In this document: in pieces, positions 1 to 10,712 of the stretch
Position numbering within the stretch: position 1 is the stretch's first letter
How the letters are laid out: every line of letters begins with the position of its first letter
From: Shewanella sp. 1CM18E
Lineage (GTDB): Bacteria > Pseudomonadota > Gammaproteobacteria > Enterobacterales > Shewanellaceae
Length of the DNA stretch: 64,000 bases
Reading direction: 5' to 3'
NCBI RefSeq assembly: GCF_023161665.1
Contig: NZ_JALNTW010000009.1
Coordinates: 102,388-166,387, forward strand
Notes under the pieces: model-generated
The model's database searches: none
Seen by the model: the letters and a program-made list of their open reading frames with translations, nothing else
Told to the model about the DNA's origin: nothing
Translations under genes and position numbers: made by a program

Positions 1-2088
1 ACCACCGTGAGAGTTGATCTCAAGCAGTTTATCGCGGCCTTGCTCCATCGCTAGCTTAAGTTCTTGATAACGTGTCTTAGTGTTATCAAGTAAGCTGGCC
101 AAGGTCTCTTGGTCGTTATTCAACAAGGTTTCTAGTAATTCAGCAGAGAACTCGTTAAATAGAATGTGACCACTTGGACAAGTGCATTCAAAGGCATTCA
201 AACCTTGGTGATACCACTCAGTTAGTCTTTCTTGCGCCGTGTTGGCCAAGTAAGGCAGGTGGATCTCAACATCGTTCTTCTGACCGATACGATCTAAACG
301 ACCAATACGCTGCTCTAGTAGATCTGGGTTTAATGGCAGATCAAACAATACTAGGTTGCTGGCAAACTGGAAGTTACGACCTTCAGAGCCGATTTCACTA
401 CAAATAAGCGCTTGTGCACCGCCAGTTTCTTGGGCGAAGTAAGCACCTGCTTTATCGCGTTCAATAATTGACATGCCTTCATGGAAGACGGTCGCTTGAA
501 TACCTTCACGGGTACGCAATGCTTCTTCTAGGCTTAGAGCGGTTTCAGCTTGGCTAGCAATAATCAGTACTTTCTTGCTGCGATTGTTCTTTAGAAAATC
601 AATCAACCAATCTACACGTGGATCGAACTTCCACCATGCCGCACTGCCACTATCGAAATCTTGGTAGATCTTTTCAGGGCTTAGCACTTGGCGAACTTTA
701 GCATTAGTATCTAAATGCTTGTTCATCATTGAGCTAACGCGGTAAGCAGTGACATACTGCTCAGGCATTTTTTGCGGGTGAGTGTGCAAAATACGCTGCG
801 GGAAGCCTTTTACTGATGCGCGGCTATTACGGTAAAGCACGCGGCCAGTACCGTGACGATCAAGTAAGTCTTGTAGTAAACCATCGCGCGCTTGGAAACG
901 GCTATCAACATCAGCAGATTCATCTTGGATCAATGCGATGTTAGTGCTGATATCTTTTTCTGATAGCAGGCCAGTTAAGCTAGTAATCGCTTCAGCAGAT
1001 AGTAACTCGCCAGAAGCCAGGGCATCGGCTGCAGTTGCCACGTCTTTGTAGCTATCTTCTTCTTTTAAGAAAGCTTCGTAGTCGTAGAAACGATCTGGAT
1101 CCAGTAGACGCAGACGCGCGAAGTGGCTCTGGTGACCGAGTTGATCTGGGGTTGCTGTCAATAACAGTACGCCTGGGATCTCTTCACTCAAAGCTTCAAC
1201 AATCTGGTAAGCACGGCTTGGCGCTTCTTCAGACCATTCTAAGTGGTGCGCTTCATCGACAACCATTAGATCCCAATCGGCATCTAAGGCTTGTTCTAGG
1301 CGACGTTTCTTGCGCAATAGGTCAAGCGAACAGATCACTAGCTGCTCAGTGTAGAATGGGTTGTCATGATCGGCATAAGCTTCAACACAGCGGTCTTCGT
1401 CGAATACCGAGAAGCGCAGGTTAAAGCGGCGCAGCATTTCAACTAACCACTGGTGGCGTAATGTGTCTGGCACGATAACCAAAATACGCTCAGCGCGACC
1501 TGTTAGCAGCTGTTGATGGATAATCAAACCTGCTTCAATGGTCTTACCTAAACCTACTTCATCGGCAAGTAATACGCGGGGCGCAAAGCGCTGGCCTACT
1601 TCGTGTGCAATCCACTGCTGATGTGGGATCAATCCAACTCGTGGCCCTTGCAGTCCTAACAAGTCAGAAGTAGCTAGCTTGTTGCGTAGCAACTGGCATT
1701 GGTAACGCACATTAAATCTATCTAGACGATCAATTTGGCCGGCAAATAGTCGGTCTTGTGGCTTATTAAAACGAATATTGTGATTAAGCAAAGTTTCACG
1801 CAGGCTAACTTGCTCACCGGTTTCGTTATGAGTGCCGTGGTAAATAATCAGTGAATCTTTTTCTTCAACTTCGGTAACGGTAAGACTCCACTCTTCGTGG
1901 CTCTCAACGCTATCGCCTGGGTTGTAGATAACACGTGTTAGCGGGGCTTCGGTGCGAGAAAACAATCTATTTTCACCAGTGGCTGGGAAAAGCACGGTCA
2001 CCATGCGACCTTCTACTCCAACAACGGTACCTAAACCTAATTCTGATTCGGTGTCACTGATCCAACGTTGACCTAAGGAAAACGGCAT
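1..2088 (-). CDS. rapA: RNA polymerase-associated ATPase RapA (3' end outside window)
   Basis: The reading frame is open from an ATG at 2088 to the window edge, giving 696 residues; E. coli RapA has 968, so about 270 C-terminal residues lie outside. RapA is a SWI2/SNF2 ATPase that binds RNA polymerase and helps it recycle during transcription. The N-terminus [20 protein letters not shown] is typical. Walker A GLGKT lies at about residues 179-183, the DEAHH box at 278-282, and helicase motif VI ([10 protein letters not shown]) in the second RecA-like lobe. No break in frame is seen. Only shadow ORFs lie on the other strand. Family assignment is very secure. Confidence 0.97.
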   Translation of the reverse strand, partial: MPFSLGQRWISDTESELGLGTVVGVEGRMVTVLFPATGENRLFSRTEAPLTRVIYNPGDSVESHEEWSLTVTEVEEKDSLIIYHGTHNETGEQVSLRETLLNHNIRFNKPQDRLFAGQIDRLDRFNVRYQCQLLRNKLATSDLLGLQGPRVGLIPHQQWIAHEVGQRFAPRVLLADEVGLGKTIEAGLIIHQQLLTGRAERILVIVPDTLRHQWLVEMLRRFNLRFSVFDEDRCVEAYADHDNPFYTEQLVICSLDLLRKKRRLEQALDADWDLMVVDEAHHLEWSEEAPSRAYQIVEALSEEIPGVLLLTATPDQLGHQSHFARLRLLDPDRFYDYEAFLKEEDSYKDVATAADALASGELLSAEAITSLTGLLSEKDISTNIALIQDESADVDSRFQARDGLLQDLLDRHGTGRVLYRNSRASVKGFPQRILHTHPQKMPEQYVTAYRVSSMMNKHLDTNAKVRQVLSPEKIYQDFDSGSAAWWKFDPRVDWLIDFLKNNRSKKVLIIASQAETALSLEEALRTREGIQATVFHEGMSIIERDKAGAYFAQETGGAQALICSEIGSEGRNFQFASNLVLFDLPLNPDLLEQRIGRLDRIGQKNDVEIHLPYLANTAQERLTEWYHQGLNAFECTCPSGHILFNEFSAELLETLLNNDQETLASLLDNTKTRYQELKLAMEQGRDKLLEINSHGG

Positions 2089-2232
2089 TTAAAACTCTCA
2101 TATACTGGGTGAATCACAAGGGGCGCGTATGTTATACCAATCGCGAGCATATTGAAAATTGAACCCGCTAATATTCGCCTTAATCTGAAATAATAGTGTA
2201 CTAAATAATCAGTTGCACTGAAGTATTTTTTT

Positions 2233-2254
2233 GTGTCATGCCACTGTCATACAG
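2233..2254 (+). promoter_or_regulatory. candidate Pho box upstream of the PhoH gene
   Basis: Two 7-bp direct repeats, GTGTCAT (2233-2239) and CTGTCAT (2244-2250), are separated by 4 bp and followed by ACAG. This has the spacing of the PhoB box (CTGTCAT-N4-CTGTCAT), with one mismatch in the first repeat. It points towards the PhoH-family gene about 170 bp downstream. The rest of the 331-bp gap (2089-2419) shows AT-rich promoter-like DNA and the GGAGG ribosome binding site at 2410-2415. Regulation is inferred. Confidence 0.5.
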
Positions 2255-2419
2255 ACTCGATATCAATGATTAATCTATTAAGCATTCGCAAAAATTTAGT
2301 CAGAACATTGAAGCCGATGGTTATTGGTGGCAGTATGATAATTAGCGTTAACAAACCTGTAACCATTAAAGGAGCTGAACCTATCTTGTAATTGATACTA
2401 ATGCACAATTGGAGGCGCC

Positions 2420-3814
2420 ATGGAACAAGACGACAGAAAGTTGTTTGTACTGGATACCAACGTATTACTGCATGAACCTTTAGCGATATATTCATTTAAG
2501 GAACATGACGTAGTCGTACCAATGACAGTTCTGGAAGAGCTGGACCTGATTAAGGATAGAAAACGAGACGTCAGCCGTGATGCTCGAGTTGCGATTAGAG
2601 CATTAGAAGATATATTGGGCGGAACAACTACGCCTGAACAAATTGTCCAAGGGGTTCCACTGCCCATTCGTGAAGACCACGGAGATGTATCGGGCACACT
2701 GTCTATATTTCCAGACCATCAAATCGAATTCACCATTGGCAGCATGCCAGGTGATAACAACGATAACCGCATTATCAACACCGCACTGCATCTACAACAA
2801 TTGCACCAACCTAGAAAAGTGGTATTAGTTACCAAAGACATCAATATGCGCTTAAAAGCTAAGGGCGCGGGCATTCAACATGTTGAAGACTACCGCACCG
2901 ACCAGCTTATTGATGATATTCGCTTTTTAACCAAAGGATTTCATCGTTTTGATGGTGACTTTTGGGCACACACCGATGATGTCACCACCGAGAGTAATGG
3001 CCGCCACACAGTGCATAGCGTGCCGCTTGATAAACTCGGTGACGATATGTTTTACACCAATCAATACCTGTTAGATGAAGGTCGTGATTTCTGTGGCCGT
3101 ATTATTGAAAAAACACCAACCGAGCTTAAATTTTTAGATTTAGGCCAAGAGCGACTACTTAACCTTGAGGCATGGGGAATACGACCCAAGAATATTTATC
3201 AAGGTATGGCGATGCAGGCGCTGCTCGATCCAGACATTGATCTGGTGATCTTAACCGGCCCTGCTGGCTGTGGTAAAACACTGTTAGCGATGGCCGCTGC
3301 GCTAGAGCTGGTGGTTGAACGTGGCAAATACGAGAAAGTCATCGTGACCCGTAATACGCCAGAAATTGCCGAGTCTATTGGTTTCCTACCGGGCACAGAG
3401 GAAGAGAAAATGGCACCTTGGTTGGCGGCGATTACCGATACCCTTGAAGTGCTACACAAAAACGATGTGAACCCAAGCGGCAGCATGAACTACATTATGG
3501 ATAAAGCTAATATCCAGTTTAAATCGATTAACTTCATGCGCGGTCGTTCAATTCAAAACTCGGTAGTGCTGCTTGATGAGTGTCAGAATTTAACTGCATC
3601 GCAGATTAAAACCATGATCACACGTATGGGTGAGGGTACTAAGTTAATTTGTAGCGGTAACCTAGCGCAAATTGACTCCAATTATCTTACCGCAGTTACC
3701 TCTGGATTAACTTATATTGTCGAGCGTTTTAAAGACTTTGATGGTAGTGCAAACGTCTATCTAAATGGCGTTGTGCGTTCACGTCTCGCTGAGTTTGCTG
3801 AAGAAAACCTATAG
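2420..3814 (+). CDS. PIN domain-PhoH family ATPase (PhoH2 type)
   Basis: 464 residues. The first ~150 residues form a PIN-type RNase domain (FVLDTNVLLHEP near the start, with acidic residues including DNR..NTALHL around residues 113-120). The C-terminal half is the PhoH ATPase: Walker A GPAGCGKT at 280-287 and Walker B VVLLDECQN with D386/E387. PIN-PhoH fusions of this kind (PhoH2) have been described as RNA-unwinding ribonucleases; that activity is family knowledge, not shown here. The ATG follows a strong GGAGG. A candidate Pho box upstream suggests phosphate-starvation control. A rho-independent terminator follows at 3842-3872, so it is probably monocistronic. Confidence 0.93.
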   Translation: MEQDDRKLFVLDTNVLLHEPLAIYSFKEHDVVVPMTVLEELDLIKDRKRDVSRDARVAIRALEDILGGTTTPEQIVQGVPLPIREDHGDVSGTLSIFPDHQIEFTIGSMPGDNNDNRIINTALHLQQLHQPRKVVLVTKDINMRLKAKGAGIQHVEDYRTDQLIDDIRFLTKGFHRFDGDFWAHTDDVTTESNGRHTVHSVPLDKLGDDMFYTNQYLLDEGRDFCGRIIEKTPTELKFLDLGQERLLNLEAWGIRPKNIYQGMAMQALLDPDIDLVILTGPAGCGKTLLAMAAALELVVERGKYEKVIVTRNTPEIAESIGFLPGTEEEKMAPWLAAITDTLEVLHKNDVNPSGSMNYIMDKANIQFKSINFMRGRSIQNSVVLLDECQNLTASQIKTMITRMGEGTKLICSGNLAQIDSNYLTAVTSGLTYIVERFKDFDGSANVYLNGVVRSRLAEFAEENL

Positions 3815-3841
3815 CCCATTCTGTTTTTGCTTAACCACAAA

Positions 3842-3872
3842 TAAGGTCTCACATTCGTTGAGGCCTTTTTTA
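3842..3872 (+). terminator. rho-independent terminator after the PhoH gene
   Basis: Stem AAGGTCTCA / TTGAGGCCTT (with a G-T pair) followed by a run of six T. Confidence 0.7.
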
Positions 3873-3994
3873 ACTTTTAAGTTACATTTTTAAGCTATTA
3901 TTGAAAGCTATCTTACTGATATTATTAACTCAGAACTCCTGTATTAGGGTGGCGCATTATGATTAATCTCGAAAGAGTATACCAAGGGTTGTAA

Positions 3995-6900
3995 ATGAAA
4001 CGGATTGAACCGGCTCTTCAGCTGAAGTCAACAATTCTAAAAAACTATAATAGAGCGGTTTTTTACACCTATATTGGCGTAATCATCATGGCTTGCTTAA
4101 CTGCCTGGATGTCATTCGACAGGCAGAAAGCGCAGCTTATTCAGCAAACTGAAGAGCTAGTCGAGCGTCACGTATTACAAGTCGATTTATTACTTGAATC
4201 CAGTATTCGTGCGGTGCAGAGCCTACGTAATGTTGCTGTCGACCATTTACGCTTAGGCGAGCTGGTGCGTAAAGACCGTTTACCGCAATATGAAAAGTTT
4301 AACGAAAGTGGCCAGTTTTTTACCCTAGAGCCGAGTTACGCTAAAAGTGGCGAGCCGTTTACCAATATGGGTCGCATCACTGGTGCAGGATCGCTCAATG
4401 GCCGTAGTGACAAGTTCTATCAAGAACTTGAGATGCTGTTTGAGCTGTCGTTATCATTTCCTGTGGCTAATGAAGCAGCACCAAAAGCGTCATCTATTTA
4501 CTATATTTCTAAACGCCGCATCATGTCTTATTTCCCGTGGCCATCTGACGAGCAACGCTTTCGCGATGAGCTGCTTAATAAGAAACAGTTTCAGTTAGTC
4601 ACGCCCTCGAATAACCCACAGCGCAGTGTCGCCTGGAGTCCTGCTTATGTAGAGGCTACAGGTAAAGGCTTGTTGACAACATTAGGTGTGCCTATCTATT
4701 TAGAAAATGAGTTTATTGGCTCTATCAATCTAGACATGACACTGGCATCACTGCGTAAGCAAATCCGTTTATATTTTAAAATGCCGGGCACGGTAATTTT
4801 ATTGGATCAAAATAACAATATTTTGACCCACAGCGATATCGACACCTCAGACGTTAATCGGGTTTACCACATTAGTCAGAAGATCCCATCTGAGCTGCAT
4901 TCGATCCCTGAGTCAGAACTGTTTGATGCCCATGAAGGCATTATCCGCAATGGCTACTATATCCATTCTGTAGCATTACATAACGCGCCCTGGCGTTTGT
5001 TGTACCTACAAGATGTTGATGAGTTATTTAAAGACTCGTGGGAAAAACTAGAACTGACGTTTTTGCTGGTGGTATTAGCCCTGTCGCTGTTGGTCACCAT
5101 TGTGCATTGGCAAACTCGTCGCTCGTTTGTAAATCCTGCATCGCGTCTACTGACTCACCTTGAAGAGTGTTCGGCAGAGCCAATTAAGCCGCCGGAGAAA
5201 ATTACCGTTGGCTGGGCGCCATGGTTCCAGTTAGTCAGTCGGATTTTTGAAGAGAACCAGCAATACACTCGCCATCTAGCTGAGCAAAATCGCCGTCTGG
5301 ATAAGTTAGTTGCGCAAAGAACCGAGCGCTTGAAAGAGACGACTGAGCGTCGTGAGCAAGAGTACGCTTTACTGCGTTCGCTCTTGGACTCAATCCCTGA
5401 AGCGATTGTGTTTAAAGATAAAGATGGCCGCTATTTAGGCTGTAACAAATCTGCAGAACGTATGCTGGGTTTCAGTGAAGGCGAGATGATAGGCCAATAT
5501 TCAGATGCCCTAACGCCAGATGAGCAAGCTACGCGGATCCGTGCTGAAGACGAGCGCGTACTCAACGATAGGGTGCCGCTGCGTTATCAAGAAAAGGTCG
5601 AGATCGCAGATAAACCAGTCTTGCTTGATGTATTGAAAATACCTTTCTATAACAGCCGCCATGAGTTGCTGGGTTTGATCGCTGTTTGGCGTGATGTTAC
5701 CCGCGAGTACGAGTCTGCTGAGCAGCTGCGCTTATCGGAAGAGCGTTATCACTTAGCGATGGACGCGGTAGAAGATGGCTTGTGGGATTGGTATTTAGAT
5801 TCAGAGCAGATCATCTGTAATCCAGCTTACTATTCAATGCTTGGCTATAAGGTTAATGAGTTCCCGGCACTCGTATCGACAATCGATGAGTTAGTGCATC
5901 CGGACGATCTTATTCGCGTACAAGAATATCGTGAACAATACCTAAGCGATCCAGTCGGTGCTTATGACATTGAATTCAGGATGTTAGGTAAGAGCGGTGA
6001 GTATCACTGGCTACTGTCTCGTGGGCGAATGGTTGAGTTTACGCTCAACGGTACACCTAAGCGTATGGTTGGTACCCATAAGGACATTACTCGCCATAAG
6101 CGCAATGAAGTGGCCATGCTAGAAGCTAAGCAAGACGCTGAAATGGCAAACTTATATAAGAGTGAATTCTTGGCCAACATGAGCCATGAGATCCGCACCC
6201 CAATGAATGCGATCATTGGTATGTTACAGCTGGCCCAGCGCACCTCATTAACCGCACAGCAAAAGGATTACCTTGAAAAGGCTGGCTTCTCGGCGCATTC
6301 GTTGCTGCGGATCATTAACGATATTTTGGACTTCTCAAAGATTGAAGCGGGTAAGCTTGAGCTTGAGCGGGTGGCATTCCCACTGGATAAAGTACTTGAG
6401 CACGCACTGGATCTAAATGCCCTTAAAGCACAGGAAAAAGGCGTTGAGTTACTGCTTTATGCACCAGTTACCGCAGGACTTATTTTAGAAGGCGACCCAC
6501 TGCGTTTAGGCCAAGTGCTAATTAACTTACTATCAAACGCGGTTAAGTTTACTCAGTCCGGTGAAATTGAGCTTGGTTGTGAAGATGTCGGCGAGCGCGA
6601 TCACCGCATCACTCTTAAGTTCTGGATCCGCGATACCGGGATCGGGATCAGCAAAGAGCAACAAGCAACCTTGTTTGACGCATTTGCTCAAGCCGATGGT
6701 TCAACCACCCGTAAATATGGTGGTACGGGTCTTGGCCTGTCTATCAGTAAGCACTTAGTGTCTATGATGGGCGGTACCATGCAGGTTGAAAGTGAAATGG
6801 GCGCCGGTAGTACCTTTAGCTTTACCATCAGTTTTGAGATCGCCGAAGAAGCCGAAGTTTTACCGTTAGTGGTGCCTGAAACGCTCGGTAATCTAAAGAC

Positions 6901-7705
6901 CTTAGTGATTGATGACAATCCAACAGCATTACAGATCTACTCCAATGTGATGCGTGATTTCCACTTCCATGTTGATACCGCGGCAAGTGGCCCTGAAGGC
7001 TTGTATAAGCTTGAAAATAATCCAGTGGATCTGTTATTGCTCGACTGGATGATGCCAGAAATGGACGGTATCGAGGTGATCAAAAAGATCGACGCTATGG
7101 TGGCGGATGGCCGCTTAGACAAGCGACCGGTTATTATGATGATGACGGCCTATTCGGCAGAGCCGATGCAAAAAGATGTTGCTGACGCTAACGTATACGC
7201 CTTGCTGCAAAAGCCATTTAAGGCGTCATCGTTATTTGATGAAATCATTTCAGCCTTTGCCGATGAGCCACGCCTTAACCCAACGCCAGAGGTTAATGAA
7301 GAAGTCGTAGATCAAGATGCTGGTTATGTTTTACTAGTTGAAGATAACTTCATTAACCAACAAGTTGCCACTGAGCTACTTAAGAGCGCAGGCTATGTGG
7401 TCGATGTGGCTGAAAATGGCCAAATCGCCTTAGACATGATTGATAAAGCTAACTATGACGCGGTATTGATGGATATTCAGATGCCAGTGATGGACGGCTT
7501 AACAGCGACTAAAGAGCTGCGTAAGCGCTATTCGAGTGAAGAGCTGCCTGTGATTGCAATGACGGCGCACGCTATGTCTGGTGACAGAGAGAAAAGCTTA
7601 GCGGCTGGTATGAACGCCCATATTACTAAGCCAATTGTACTTACTGAGTTGTTTGAAACCTTAAGTCACTGGATTGGAGAGTGCGGTAGAAAATCCAAAC
7701 CATAA
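3995..7705 (+). CDS. Cache-PAS-PAS hybrid sensor histidine kinase with two receiver domains
   Basis: 1236 residues. Order seen: TM1 (about 21-41), a periplasmic Cache-like region (~45-350), TM2 (~352-372), PAS (~460-575), PAS with PAC tail (~580-705), HisKA with the phospho-acceptor in SHEIRTP (H731), HATPase_c with N, G1 and G2 boxes (~830-950), REC1 (phospho-Asp D1017 in LLLDWMMPEMDG) and REC2 (D1160 in VLMDIQMPVMDG). No Hpt domain is present, so phosphorelay to a separate Hpt protein or internal regulation is expected. The ligand is unknown. The ATG has AAGGG a few bases upstream. It stands alone between two terminators, and no cognate regulator gene adjoins it. Confidence 0.93.
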   Translation: MKRIEPALQLKSTILKNYNRAVFYTYIGVIIMACLTAWMSFDRQKAQLIQQTEELVERHVLQVDLLLESSIRAVQSLRNVAVDHLRLGELVRKDRLPQYEKFNESGQFFTLEPSYAKSGEPFTNMGRITGAGSLNGRSDKFYQELEMLFELSLSFPVANEAAPKASSIYYISKRRIMSYFPWPSDEQRFRDELLNKKQFQLVTPSNNPQRSVAWSPAYVEATGKGLLTTLGVPIYLENEFIGSINLDMTLASLRKQIRLYFKMPGTVILLDQNNNILTHSDIDTSDVNRVYHISQKIPSELHSIPESELFDAHEGIIRNGYYIHSVALHNAPWRLLYLQDVDELFKDSWEKLELTFLLVVLALSLLVTIVHWQTRRSFVNPASRLLTHLEECSAEPIKPPEKITVGWAPWFQLVSRIFEENQQYTRHLAEQNRRLDKLVAQRTERLKETTERREQEYALLRSLLDSIPEAIVFKDKDGRYLGCNKSAERMLGFSEGEMIGQYSDALTPDEQATRIRAEDERVLNDRVPLRYQEKVEIADKPVLLDVLKIPFYNSRHELLGLIAVWRDVTREYESAEQLRLSEERYHLAMDAVEDGLWDWYLDSEQIICNPAYYSMLGYKVNEFPALVSTIDELVHPDDLIRVQEYREQYLSDPVGAYDIEFRMLGKSGEYHWLLSRGRMVEFTLNGTPKRMVGTHKDITRHKRNEVAMLEAKQDAEMANLYKSEFLANMSHEIRTPMNAIIGMLQLAQRTSLTAQQKDYLEKAGFSAHSLLRIINDILDFSKIEAGKLELERVAFPLDKVLEHALDLNALKAQEKGVELLLYAPVTAGLILEGDPLRLGQVLINLLSNAVKFTQSGEIELGCEDVGERDHRITLKFWIRDTGIGISKEQQATLFDAFAQADGSTTRKYGGTGLGLSISKHLVSMMGGTMQVESEMGAGSTFSFTISFEIAEEAEVLPLVVPETLGNLKTLVIDDNPTALQIYSNVMRDFHFHVDTAASGPEGLYKLENNPVDLLLLDWMMPEMDGIEVIKKIDAMVADGRLDKRPVIMMMTAYSAEPMQKDVADANVYALLQKPFKASSLFDEIISAFADEPRLNPTPEVNEEVVDQDAGYVLLVEDNFINQQVATELLKSAGYVVDVAENGQIALDMIDKANYDAVLMDIQMPVMDGLTATKELRKRYSSEELPVIAMTAHAMSGDREKSLAAGMNAHITKPIVLTELFETLSHWIGECGRKSKP

Positions 7706-7739
7706 GCTGGCTAAGTGATAGTTATTCAAATAGATCAAG

Positions 7740-7770
7740 ATAGGCTTGCTAAGCGGCAAGCCTATTTATT
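7740..7770 (+). terminator. likely terminator after the hybrid kinase
   Basis: A 10-bp perfect stem, ATAGGCTTGC / GCAAGCCTAT, with a short loop and a weak T tract (TTATT). Confidence 0.6.
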
Positions 7771-7859
7771 AAGCTAAATGGCTAAAGCTCCTAACTAAAA
7801 ATAAAGACTGCCGACACCCAGTGAACACGGTAGCGACCAACAAAGATCAAGGAGATCGA

Positions 7860-10265
7860 ATGAGACCCTACAAGCTCGCTTTGGCTATCGCCCTCGCTGT
7901 TGCACCGGTAACCAGTGCAGTGGCTGCCACCACAAATACCGCAACATTGATTAAAAAGAGTCAGGCTGCAACTGGCTTCGTTAATCTATTTTATGAGCAA
8001 GCCTCTGGCGATCTCTACCTTGAAGCCAATAAACTCAATGAGCCATTTTTACTGCTAACCAGCTTACCTCATGGAGTGGGATCAAATGATATTGGTTTAG
8101 ATCGTGGTCAGCTTGGTCGCACTCGTATGGTGCAGTTTGAGCGCCACGGGCCATATTTGATCTTAAAGCAACTCAATACAGATTATCGTGCCAATACTGA
8201 CAACGCCGCCGAGCAGCGTGCAGTTAAAGAGGCTTTTGCTGAGTCAGTATTGTGGCGTGGCAAACTGGTTACTGGTAAACGTAACTTAGTGGCAATTAAC
8301 GATCTTGTGGTGAACGATCTGCACGGGATCAGCGACTCGCTTGAGCGCTCTAAACAAGGCAGCTATCGCTTAGATGCTAGCAAGTCACTTATTTTGCCTG
8401 AAGGGGTCAAATCATTTGAGCGTAATAGCGATATTGATGTGCTACTTACCTTCGATTCGGCCAAAAAAGGTAACTATGTTGCCCAAGTGACTCCAGACGC
8501 CAAACACCTGTCAGTGCGCATGCGTTACTCTTTTATCGCCTTACCTGAAGAGGGTTATCAAGCGCGAGCTTATCATCCGTTAAGTGGTTACTTATCTGAT
8601 GAATACCTTGATTACGGCACCCGCGTTGATGAAGATATTCGCCAACGCTTTTTACTGCGCCATCGTTTAGAAAAGGTGACCCCAGGTAGCGCACCAAGCC
8701 AAGTGGTTAAACCTATAACTTATTACCTCGATCCGGGTGTGCCAGAGCCGATCCGCTCAGCATTACTAGATGGTGCTCGCTGGTGGGAAGATGCCTTTAC
8801 CGAGGCTGGATTTATCAACGGCTTTAAGGTTGAACTACTGCCAGAAGATGCCGATCCACAAGATGTACGTTACAACGTGATCCAGTGGGTACATCGTGCA
8901 ACACGCGGTTGGTCTTATGGTGCAGCGGTTACCGATCCACGTACTGGCGAGATCATTAAAGGCCATGTGACGCTAGGTAGTCAGCGAGTGCGCCAAGATA
9001 ATTTGATCGCCCGAGGTTTAACCGCAGGTTGGCAAGATCGTGAGGCCGCAGATGAAGCATCAATGCAACTGGCATTAGCGCGTATTCGTCAGCTATCGGC
9101 GCATGAAGTTGGCCATACTCTAGGGCTAGATCATAACTTTGCCGCATCGAGTAATAATAATGCCTCGGTGATGGATTATCCACACCCTAAAGTTACTCTT
9201 AATGGCGATAAAATTGATATTAGCCAGCCTTATGACGAAGGGATCGGAGTTTGGGACAAATACACAGTAGCCTATGGTTACAGTGAATATGCGGATCCGC
9301 AAGCAGAGGCGACAGGCTTAGCTAGCTTGCGTGACGATGTGGCAAAACAAGGCCTGCGTTATATCGGTGAGGCTGATTCTAGATCGGCTGCTGCCAGTAA
9401 TGCTTACGCCAGTCTTTGGGATAACGGCAACGATCCGGTTGCTGAGCTTAATAGACTCGGTGAAGTGCGCGCTAAAGCGATCGCAGATTTTTCAGTTGAA
9501 GCCTTGCTTGCTGAGCAGCCACAAGGCGAGTTGCAAGATGCGTTTGTGCCAATTTATTTACTCACTCGTTTTCAGATCGCCGCTGCGGCTAAAATGATTG
9601 GTGGTAGCACCTATAGCTACAGCGATAGCGTTGACGGTAAGACTTGGCACTATGTTGCGCCATCGATTCAGCAACAAGCGCTAGAGTCGTTACTGTTGAC
9701 CCTGTCACCTGAGCAGTTAACTGTATCTGAAAGCCTGCAAGAGATCTTAGTGCCAAAGGCTGGTAACTATTATAAAACCCGTGAAAGCTTTGACTCAGCA
9801 CTCGGTGTGATTATCGATCCTTTAGGAATGGCAGAGGCACTAAGTCGACTTACGCTAACGCAAATTTATGCGCCAGCGCGGATTAACCGAATCAACCAAG
9901 CCTACCTAAGTGACAAAGAGCAGCTTTCAATCGCTAAGCTTACCGATAAGGTATTTGCTGCCACTGTATTTAGCGATATCCCTACAGGACCTGAGCTTGG
10001 CGTGTGGATGCGAGTAAACGCGGTCATGGTTGATAGCGTGTTAGCAAGCTACCATGACGATAACACTCGACCAGAAGTTAAAGCTCAATTAGCAGAACGC
10101 TTAACCTATTTGACTAAGCAGCTAAAACGCAAAGTGAAGCGGGTAAGTGCCTATGAAGCAGCTCATTACGCGTGGTTATTGCAAGGTGTACAAAAAGGCT
10201 TAACAGATAATGAGTTTAAACTGATTGTTAAACCGTTAGCGATCCCACCGGGCTCTCCAATCTAA
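7860..10265 (+). CDS. exported zinc-dependent metalloprotease (DUF5117/DUF4953 type)
   Basis: 801 residues from the ATG at 7860, chosen because AAGGAG lies at 7849-7854 and the product then opens with a signal peptide (MRPYKLALAIALAVAPVTSAVAA). An upstream GTG at 7821 would add 13 residues that spoil the signal. The metzincin-type zinc motif HEVGHTLGLDH spans residues 415-425 (H415, E416, H419, H425), with a Met-turn-like SVMDYPHP about 20 residues on. Overall layout matches large periplasmic zinc-dependent metalloproteases annotated with DUF5117 and DUF4953; substrates are unknown. It is monocistronic, with a terminator at 10321. Confidence 0.88.
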   Translation: MRPYKLALAIALAVAPVTSAVAATTNTATLIKKSQAATGFVNLFYEQASGDLYLEANKLNEPFLLLTSLPHGVGSNDIGLDRGQLGRTRMVQFERHGPYLILKQLNTDYRANTDNAAEQRAVKEAFAESVLWRGKLVTGKRNLVAINDLVVNDLHGISDSLERSKQGSYRLDASKSLILPEGVKSFERNSDIDVLLTFDSAKKGNYVAQVTPDAKHLSVRMRYSFIALPEEGYQARAYHPLSGYLSDEYLDYGTRVDEDIRQRFLLRHRLEKVTPGSAPSQVVKPITYYLDPGVPEPIRSALLDGARWWEDAFTEAGFINGFKVELLPEDADPQDVRYNVIQWVHRATRGWSYGAAVTDPRTGEIIKGHVTLGSQRVRQDNLIARGLTAGWQDREAADEASMQLALARIRQLSAHEVGHTLGLDHNFAASSNNNASVMDYPHPKVTLNGDKIDISQPYDEGIGVWDKYTVAYGYSEYADPQAEATGLASLRDDVAKQGLRYIGEADSRSAAASNAYASLWDNGNDPVAELNRLGEVRAKAIADFSVEALLAEQPQGELQDAFVPIYLLTRFQIAAAAKMIGGSTYSYSDSVDGKTWHYVAPSIQQQALESLLLTLSPEQLTVSESLQEILVPKAGNYYKTRESFDSALGVIIDPLGMAEALSRLTLTQIYAPARINRINQAYLSDKEQLSIAKLTDKVFAATVFSDIPTGPELGVWMRVNAVMVDSVLASYHDDNTRPEVKAQLAERLTYLTKQLKRKVKRVSAYEAAHYAWLLQGVQKGLTDNEFKLIVKPLAIPPGSPI

Positions 10266-10273
10266 TCCACTAA

Positions 10274-10313
10274 AATATTAGCTAAACCTGGCTAATATTG
10301 GCTAAGACTTCAC
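10274..10313 (+). repeat. imperfect tandem pair at the protease gene 3' end (20-nt period)
   Basis: AATATTAGCTAA (10274-10285) recurs as AATATTGGCTAA (10294-10305). It lies between the stop codon and the terminator and is one of several such 3'-end repeats in this window. Confidence 0.6.
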
Positions 10314-10318
10314 TCTAG

Positions 10319-10346
10319 AAAAGCGCGAATTATCGCGCTTTTTTTA
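10319..10346 (+). terminator. rho-independent terminator after the metalloprotease
   Basis: 8-bp stem AAGCGCGA / TCGCGCTT with a 4-nt loop, followed by five further T. Confidence 0.88.
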
Positions 10347-10712
10347 TGGCTGACTTTGTGATTGGTATAAGTTGAGTCCATATCAATACTTATCAGAGCT
10401 GTTGGCTTAAAAATAGCAATTAACCATAATTAAAATATGGTTAATTAAGCATTGTTCTGATTTTAGGTGTCATTATTTCGTTACAGCGTAGTATTTTTGT
10501 AACGCTATTAGGCGAGCTAAAAGAATTACAAAAATCACAACACTTCATATGCTTATGCATAAATACCCTTTATAAATTCAGTCACTCCTAGGCCTGCCGT
10601 GGATCGGGTTTGTATCAAAATGCAAAACTTGGTTCATTTTTGTTCTCTAAAATGAACAAATAACATAGACTTGTTGTTAGGCGAATGTAGGCAAATAAGA
10701 TTGGAGTTGTAA
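10347..10712 (+). promoter_or_regulatory. intergenic region with two inverted repeats, upstream of the DFSK-repeat gene
   Basis: No gene is seen here. Two inverted repeats stand out: TTAACCAT / ATGGTTAA at 10420-10444, and GTTCATTTT / AAAATGAAC at 10632-10657. The second lies about 55 bp before the DFSK gene and is a candidate operator or part of its 5' leader. A ribosome binding site (TTGGAG) precedes the ATG at 10713. Confidence 0.4.

Noticed and set aside
1035..1424. 129-codon frame opposite rapA
   Set aside because: It is a shadow of the conserved rapA frame, with no ribosome binding site or recognisable protein.
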